Under the pieces are notes generated by a model. That model saw only the letters and a program-made list of their open reading frames with translations, did no database searches and had not been told where the DNA came from. This document shows positions 32,866 through 36,828 of a DNA stretch of 36,828 nt, piece after piece (position 1 is the first letter of the stretch; every line of letters begins with the position of its first letter). The DNA comes from an uncultured Solobacterium sp. (lineage in GTDB: Bacteria; Bacillota_I; Bacilli_A; Erysipelotrichales; Erysipelotrichaceae). The DNA lies in contig UQPV01000026.1 in NCBI GenBank assembly GCA_900543035.1, positions 1-36,828 on the forward strand, in the 5' to 3' direction. Position numbers and translations under genes: made by a program.

Positions 32866-34188
32866 ATGAGCTATCAAGTACCGAGAGGGACCCAGGATAT
32901 CCTGCCAAAGGATATCTCGAAATGGCATCGGCTGGAAGATCTGATCCGGCAGTTCTGCCACGTTTACGACTATGAGGAGATCCGCACGCCGATCTTTGAG
33001 CATACCAATGTCTTCAAGCGCGGAAATGATTCCAGCGACATGGTCAACAAGGAGATGTACACATTCTGCCTGGAAAACAGCTCCACATCGCTGACCCTGC
33101 GCCCGGAAGGAACGGCTGGCGTCGTGCGCGCCTTCGTGGAGCACAAGATGTATGGACAGCCGGATCTTCCGATCAAAATGTATTATGTCGGTCCGCAGTG
33201 CCGTCATGAGCGCCCGCAGAAGGGCAGGATGCGCATCTTCAACCAGTTCGGCGTGGAAGTGATCGGCGCCAAGGATCCGCTGCTCGATGTCGAGACGATC
33301 GCGCTGGGATGGTCGTTCGTGTCCGCGTTGGGGCTGAGCGATCTCAAGGTGCTCATCAACACGCTGGGCGACGATGCCTCAAGAGCGGCTTACCGCCAGG
33401 CGCTGAAGGCGCATTTCCAGGAGGAGATCCACACGATGTGCCCGGATTGCCAGCGCAGATATGAGCAGAACCCGCTGCGCATCCTCGATTGCAAGATCGA
33501 CCGGGAAAAGGAGATCATGAAGAGCGCGCCGAAGATGGAACAGTATCTGAATGAGGAATCTAAGGCGTATTTCGAAGAAGTGCTGAAGGGGCTTGATGCG
33601 CTGGGCATCCCTTATGAGATCGATGACCGCCTCGTCCGCGGGCTCGATTATTACACGCACACCGTCTTTGAGGTCGTCTCGGTCAATGAGGAGATGGGCG
33701 CACAGTCTACCGTGTTCGCCGGCGGACGCTATGACGGGCTGGTCGAGTATTTCGGCGGTCCGCAGGGCATGAGCGGCATCGGCTGGGCGATGGGCCTGGA
33801 GCGATTGATCCTCGCTTGTGAAGCTGAGGGCATCGAGCTGGGAGAGGAAAATCCGCTGGATGCCTATATCCTCTGTCTCGATCCTTCCGCCAAGCTGAAG
33901 GCACTGCAGATCACGACCGAGCTGCGCAGCAATGGCTATCGCTGTGAGATGGATTATCTGGGCCGTTCGTTCAAGGCGCAGTTCAAGACCGTGGACCGCC
34001 GCGGCGCCCGCATCGCCATCATGATCGGAGATCGGGAGATCAATGAAGGAACGCTCTCGCTCAAGGAGACTGATACTCAGAAGCAGCATCAGGTGCCGAT
34101 GGATGACATCGTGGCCGTGATGGACCGCCTGTTTGACGAAGGCGGACACGAAGAGGGAGAATGTGCCTGCGGGCATCATCACGAATAG
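32866..34188 (+). CDS. hisS: Histidine-tRNA ligase HisRS
   Basis: HisRS charges tRNA-His. The 440-residue class II synthetase begins MSYQVPRGTQDILP (motif 1 region). It has TLRPEGTAGVVRAFVEHKM and YVGPQCRHERPQKGRMRIFNQ (split motif 2), the HisA histidine-specific loop RGLDYYTHTVFEV, motif 3 GIGWAMGLERLIL, and a C-terminal anticodon-binding domain (about 325-415). The last residues GGHEEGECACGHHHE form an unusual Cys/His/Glu-rich tail. AAAAGGAGG precedes the ATG. Under T-box control, with aspS 11 bases downstream. Confidence 0.98.
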   Translation: MSYQVPRGTQDILPKDISKWHRLEDLIRQFCHVYDYEEIRTPIFEHTNVFKRGNDSSDMVNKEMYTFCLENSSTSLTLRPEGTAGVVRAFVEHKMYGQPDLPIKMYYVGPQCRHERPQKGRMRIFNQFGVEVIGAKDPLLDVETIALGWSFVSALGLSDLKVLINTLGDDASRAAYRQALKAHFQEEIHTMCPDCQRRYEQNPLRILDCKIDREKEIMKSAPKMEQYLNEESKAYFEEVLKGLDALGIPYEIDDRLVRGLDYYTHTVFEVVSVNEEMGAQSTVFAGGRYDGLVEYFGGPQGMSGIGWAMGLERLILACEAEGIELGEENPLDAYILCLDPSAKLKALQITTELRSNGYRCEMDYLGRSFKAQFKTVDRRGARIAIMIGDREINEGTLSLKETDTQKQHQVPMDDIVAVMDRLFDEGGHEEGECACGHHHE

Positions 34189-34199
34189 GGAGGATCAAC

Positions 34200-35939
34200 A
34201 TGAAACGTACGCATAACAATGGAGAGCTGCGGCTCGCCGACGCCGGGAAGACCGTCGTTCTCGAAGGCTGGGTGGCCAAGCGCCGTAATTTCGGCGCGCT
34301 GGTGTTCATCGACCTGAGGGACCGCGCAGGCATCACACAGCTCGTCTTTGATGAGCAGCTGTCCAAGACGATCACGGAAGTGCGCAATGAGTATGTGCTC
34401 TGCGTTACGGGAACGGTCGTGGAAAGACAGGACAAGAACCCGAAGCTGCCTACCGGCGATATCGAGATCAGGGTAGATCAGGTGGAGATCGTGAACAGCG
34501 CGGAGACCACGCCGCTCATCATCGCGGATGAGACGGACGCGCTGGAGGATACCCGTCTCAAATACCGCTATCTGGACCTGCGCCGTCCCTGCCTGCAGAA
34601 AAACCTGATGCTCCGCCATCAGGTCACGATGAGCGTGCGCAACTATCTGTCCGCGAAGGGCTTCCTGGAGATCGAGACGCCGATCCTGTGCAAATCCACG
34701 CCGGAAGGCGCCCGGGACTACCTCGTGCCCAGCCGCATCAGCAAAGGCGCATTCTACGCGCTGCCGCAGTCCCCGCAGATCTATAAGCAGCTGCTCATGA
34801 TCGGCGGGATGGAAAAATACTTTCAGATCGCGCGCTGCTTCCGTGACGAAGATCTGCGTGCTGACCGTCAGCCGGAGTTCACCCAGATCGACATCGAGAT
34901 GAGCTTCGTGGACGAAGAGGATGTGTTCGCGCTCGTCGAAGGGCTCATGCGCGAAGTGTTCCGCAAGACGAAGGATATCGAGCTTGGGGAATTCGTCCGC
35001 ATCCCATATGCGGAATGCATGGCGCGCTATGGCTCAGATAAGCCGGATACGCGTTTCGGCATGGAGCTGCATTGCCTCAATGACGTCTTTGCGGACACCG
35101 GATTCAAGATCTTCCGCAGCGTCCTGGACGTTAAGGGCGAGGTGGACTGCATCGTCGTGGAAAATGCCGCAGACCGTTATTCCCGCAAGCAGCTGGATCA
35201 GCTGCAGGAATATGCGAAGGTCTATGGCGCAAAGGCGCTGGCCTTCCTGAAGTACGCGGAGGGTGCGTTCAGCGGCAGCATCGCCAAGGTGATCAGCGAC
35301 GAGGAGAAGGAAGCGCTGAAAAACAAGCTGAACATCACGGAAAACGATCTCATCCTGTTCGTGGCGGATCAGCGGAAGACTGCGCAGAGCGCGCTGGGCG
35401 CACTGCGTCTTCGCCTGGGCAAGGAGCTCGGGCTGATCGATGAGCAGCGTTATGATTTCGTATGGGTGACCGACTTCCCGATGTTTGAATACAGCGAGGA
35501 GGAAGGCAGATATGTGGCGGCGCATCATCCGTTCACCGCACCTAAGCCGGAGAATGTGGACAAGCTGATGGATGATCAGGCCAACTGCTGCTCCCGCGCT
35601 TACGACCTCGTGCTCAACGGCTATGAGCTGCTCAGCGGATCCATCCGTATCCACGATCAGCAGCTGCAGGAGAAGGTGTTCGAAGCCATCGGGCTCACGC
35701 AGCAGGAGGCACAGGAGCGCTTTGGCTTCTTCCTGGAGGCCTTCCGCTATGGGACCCCTCCGCATGGCGGCGTAGGCATCGGGCTGGAGCGTCTGGTCAT
35801 GATCTTGGCGGGAACCGATAATATCCGCGATGTGGTCGCATTCCCGAAGACGGCCAGCGCATCTGATCTGATGAGCGAAGCACCTTCTGAAGTGGATGAG
35901 AAACAGCTGAAGGAGCTGCACATCAGCGTCGCGCAGTAA
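34200..35939 (+). CDS. aspS: Aspartate-tRNA ligase AspRS
   Basis: AspRS of the bacterial type charges tRNA-Asp. The 579-residue product has the N-terminal OB anticodon-binding domain (VLEGWVAKRRNFGALVFIDL), class II motif 1 and the region FLEIETPILCKSTPEGARDYL, motif 2 ARCFRDEDLRADRQPEFTQID in two halves, the bacterial GAD insertion (about 290-410), and motif 3 GVGIGLERLVMILAG. Whether it also charges tRNA-Asn cannot be judged by eye. AGGGAGG precedes ATG 34200. The operon partner hisS and a shared T-box fit Bacillus. Confidence 0.98.
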   Translation: MKRTHNNGELRLADAGKTVVLEGWVAKRRNFGALVFIDLRDRAGITQLVFDEQLSKTITEVRNEYVLCVTGTVVERQDKNPKLPTGDIEIRVDQVEIVNSAETTPLIIADETDALEDTRLKYRYLDLRRPCLQKNLMLRHQVTMSVRNYLSAKGFLEIETPILCKSTPEGARDYLVPSRISKGAFYALPQSPQIYKQLLMIGGMEKYFQIARCFRDEDLRADRQPEFTQIDIEMSFVDEEDVFALVEGLMREVFRKTKDIELGEFVRIPYAECMARYGSDKPDTRFGMELHCLNDVFADTGFKIFRSVLDVKGEVDCIVVENAADRYSRKQLDQLQEYAKVYGAKALAFLKYAEGAFSGSIAKVISDEEKEALKNKLNITENDLILFVADQRKTAQSALGALRLRLGKELGLIDEQRYDFVWVTDFPMFEYSEEEGRYVAAHHPFTAPKPENVDKLMDDQANCCSRAYDLVLNGYELLSGSIRIHDQQLQEKVFEAIGLTQQEAQERFGFFLEAFRYGTPPHGGVGIGLERLVMILAGTDNIRDVVAFPKTASASDLMSEAPSEVDEKQLKELHISVAQ

Positions 35940-35956
35940 GAAGACGAACAGACAAC

Positions 35957-35988
35957 AAAAAGGATAGGCGCTGAGGTCCTATCCTTTT
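35957..35988. terminator. Terminator after aspS, probably bidirectional
   Basis: AAAAGGATAGG (35958-35968) pairs with CCTATCCTTTT (35978-35988), an 11-base-pair stem with A and T flanks on both sides. It lies between convergent aspS and the minus-strand HD gene. Confidence 0.9.
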
Positions 35989-36006
35989 GCCGTCTTGTAC
36001 GCAGGA

Positions 36007-36603
36007 TCAGCGCTGTTCGCCGCTTGATTCCAGAAAGTAAGTCGCCTCCATGTCGGCCGTGCTCAGGGCGAAGGCCAGCGGGAAATGCTCGAAGGTGTAG
36101 CCGATGCTGCGGGGATCGTCATTTCCGCTGGAAAAGCCCATATGATAGCGGATCGCAAAGCTCTCATCCCGGCTCAGCCGCATGAATCCGGTGATCATGT
36201 AAACGCTCTTCTCCCCGTGTCCATAAGGCAGCGCATCGTGGTATTCGAATGTATCCACGCTCTGCCATTCTCCGTTGATCTTGACGTTGCGCTTGCCTGG
36301 ATGATAGACATTGATCTTGCACAGATCGTGAAGCAGGGCCACCACGGCGATCGTCTCATCGCTGATCTGATCGAGGCCGTAGACGCGCTTGACCCTTTCC
36401 CGGCTCAGATAATCGTTCAGGCAGTCATAGACATTCAGGCTGTGATCGACCAGCCCGCCTTTGTATGCGCCGTGAAAGCGTGTGCTGGCCGGCGCCTCAA
36501 AAAAATCCGAGGCCGGCGACTGCAGATATTCCAGGAGCCGCTGTGACCCCGGCCGCCGGATATGCGCCTGATAAATTTCGATAAAACGTTCCTTTCCGCT
36601 CAT
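36007..36603 (-). CDS. HD-domain protein, predicted phosphohydrolase
   Basis: 198 residues starting MSGKERFIEIYQAHIRRPGS. The HD-type metal site is spread over FHGAYKGGLVDHSLNVYD (His), ALLHDLCKINVY (HD pair) and later EKSVYMITGF and IRYHMGF (His). Similar short HD proteins hydrolyse nucleotides or cyclic nucleotides, but the substrate is unknown; it resembles DNA-associated HD proteins sometimes annotated as hydrolases in phage or gut Bacillota genomes. GGAGTG precedes the ATG. Alone on the minus strand with its own promoter, convergent to aspS. Confidence 0.85.
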   Translation of the reverse strand: MSGKERFIEIYQAHIRRPGSQRLLEYLQSPASDFFEAPASTRFHGAYKGGLVDHSLNVYDCLNDYLSRERVKRVYGLDQISDETIAVVALLHDLCKINVYHPGKRNVKINGEWQSVDTFEYHDALPYGHGEKSVYMITGFMRLSRDESFAIRYHMGFSSGNDDPRSIGYTFEHFPLAFALSTADMEATYFLESSGEQR

Positions 36604-36627
36604 CCGATCACTCCATTCCTTACCACT

Positions 36628-36657
36628 ATTTTAGCGTATTTTTCCGGAAATTGCCAA
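36628..36657 (-). promoter_or_regulatory. Promoter of the HD-domain gene
   Basis: Read on the minus strand: TTGGCA (36657-36652), 18 bases, TAAAAT (36633-36628). It lacks the TGN of most other promoters here. Confidence 0.62.
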
Positions 36658-36703
36658 TTTGATCAAAAAACAGAATGTCAAGAGTATACTTTGAAAAAAA
36701 TTT

Positions 36704-36712
36704 TGCTATACT
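36704..36712 (+). promoter_or_regulatory. Plus-strand extended -10 promoter
   Basis: TGC then TATACT (36707-36712), in an A/T-rich region. TTGAAA at 36691 is only ten bases away, too close to be the -35. Transcription should start near 36719 and run into the hairpin element. Confidence 0.55.
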
Positions 36713-36733
36713 AAAGGTGCGTTACTATTCACA

Positions 36734-36812
36734 GCAGGAAATGAAAGGGCACGGGAAAAACACGATGTTAGAATCAGTCTTCTGATTCTGCATCGTGTAG
36801 TTTCATTTCTGC
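36734..36812 (+). ncRNA. Unidentified structured RNA or leader element (cut by window end)
   Basis: A long two-part hairpin. The outer stem is GCAG/AAATGAAA (36734-36746, one bulged G) with TTTCATTT/CTGC (36801-36812). The inner stem is ACACGATG (36760-36767) with CATCGTGT (36791-36798), continued by AGAATCAG (36770-36777) with CTGATTCT (36782-36789) and a TCTT loop. A 13-base unpaired stretch GGGCACGGGAAAA (36747-36759) lies opposite two bases. No T run follows and no open frame is seen in the transcript. It is a small RNA, a riboswitch-like leader, or part of a mobile element's end; I recognise no known class. Confidence 0.5.
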
Positions 36813-36828
36813 AATTGTGATATATCTT

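Noticed and set aside
36691..36696. TTGAAA as -35 for the edge promoter
   Set aside because: Only ten bases separate it from TATACT.

Overview
The window looks like a chromosomal segment of a moderately GC-rich, endospore-forming low-GC-phylum (Bacillota) bacterium, most likely of the Erysipelotrichia type. The reasons are Shine-Dalgarno sites of the AGGAGG/AGGTGA kind on almost every gene, T-box leaders on tRNA synthetase genes, sporulation genes (gpr, spoIIP), and blocks of gene order shared with Bacillus (recD2..alaS-ireB-ruvX-yrzB-mltG-greA; comEA-comEC-holA-rpsT-gpr-spoIIP-yqxA-lepA-hemW; rpsO-pnp; murC-ytxG-ytxH-ccpA; hisS-aspS) packed closer together than in Bacillus. The lineage is an inference. 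I see no transposase, phage gene, CRISPR array, tRNA or rRNA gene.

Layout. 1-3.7 kb: start of a minus-strand gene, then mnmA and recD2, and a 57-residue membrane protein. 3.7-9.3 kb: T-box-controlled alaS, then ireB, ruvX, a DUF1292 gene, mltG and greA. 9.3-13.4 kb: a HAD phosphatase, the DNA-uptake genes comEA and comEC, and holA. 13.4-18.7 kb: rpsT on the minus strand, divergent from gpr, spoIIP and a YqxA-like gene; then fmt and lepA. 18.7-21.5 kb: a translationally coupled pair of putative regulators, the second with a Spo0A-type DNA-binding domain on a receiver that has lost its key residues; then hemW. 21.5-24.2 kb: rpsO and pnp. 24.2-28.7 kb: pepV, trmB, a thioredoxin-like gene, a disordered protein with a repeated LSP(I/M)YG motif, and murC. 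28.7-31.4 kb: ytxG- and ytxH-like genes, a CcpA-like regulator and a YebC-family gene. 31.4-36 kb: a D,D-carboxypeptidase, then T-box-controlled hisS-aspS. 36-36.8 kb: a minus-strand HD-domain gene, and a strong unexplained RNA-like hairpin behind a plus-strand promoter at the edge.

Most of the genes are translation, RNA-maturation and cell-wall housekeeping. Transcription units are short and clearly bounded: about twelve intrinsic terminators and nineteen promoters can be proposed, and most promoters carry an extended -10 (TGN before the -10 hexamer). Several promoters sit inside the end of the preceding gene. The observations most worth following up are the Spo0A-like pseudo-receiver protein and its coupled partner (18795-20371), the hisS-aspS T-box whose GACAC specifier is better read as Asp than His, and the structured element at 36734-36812.
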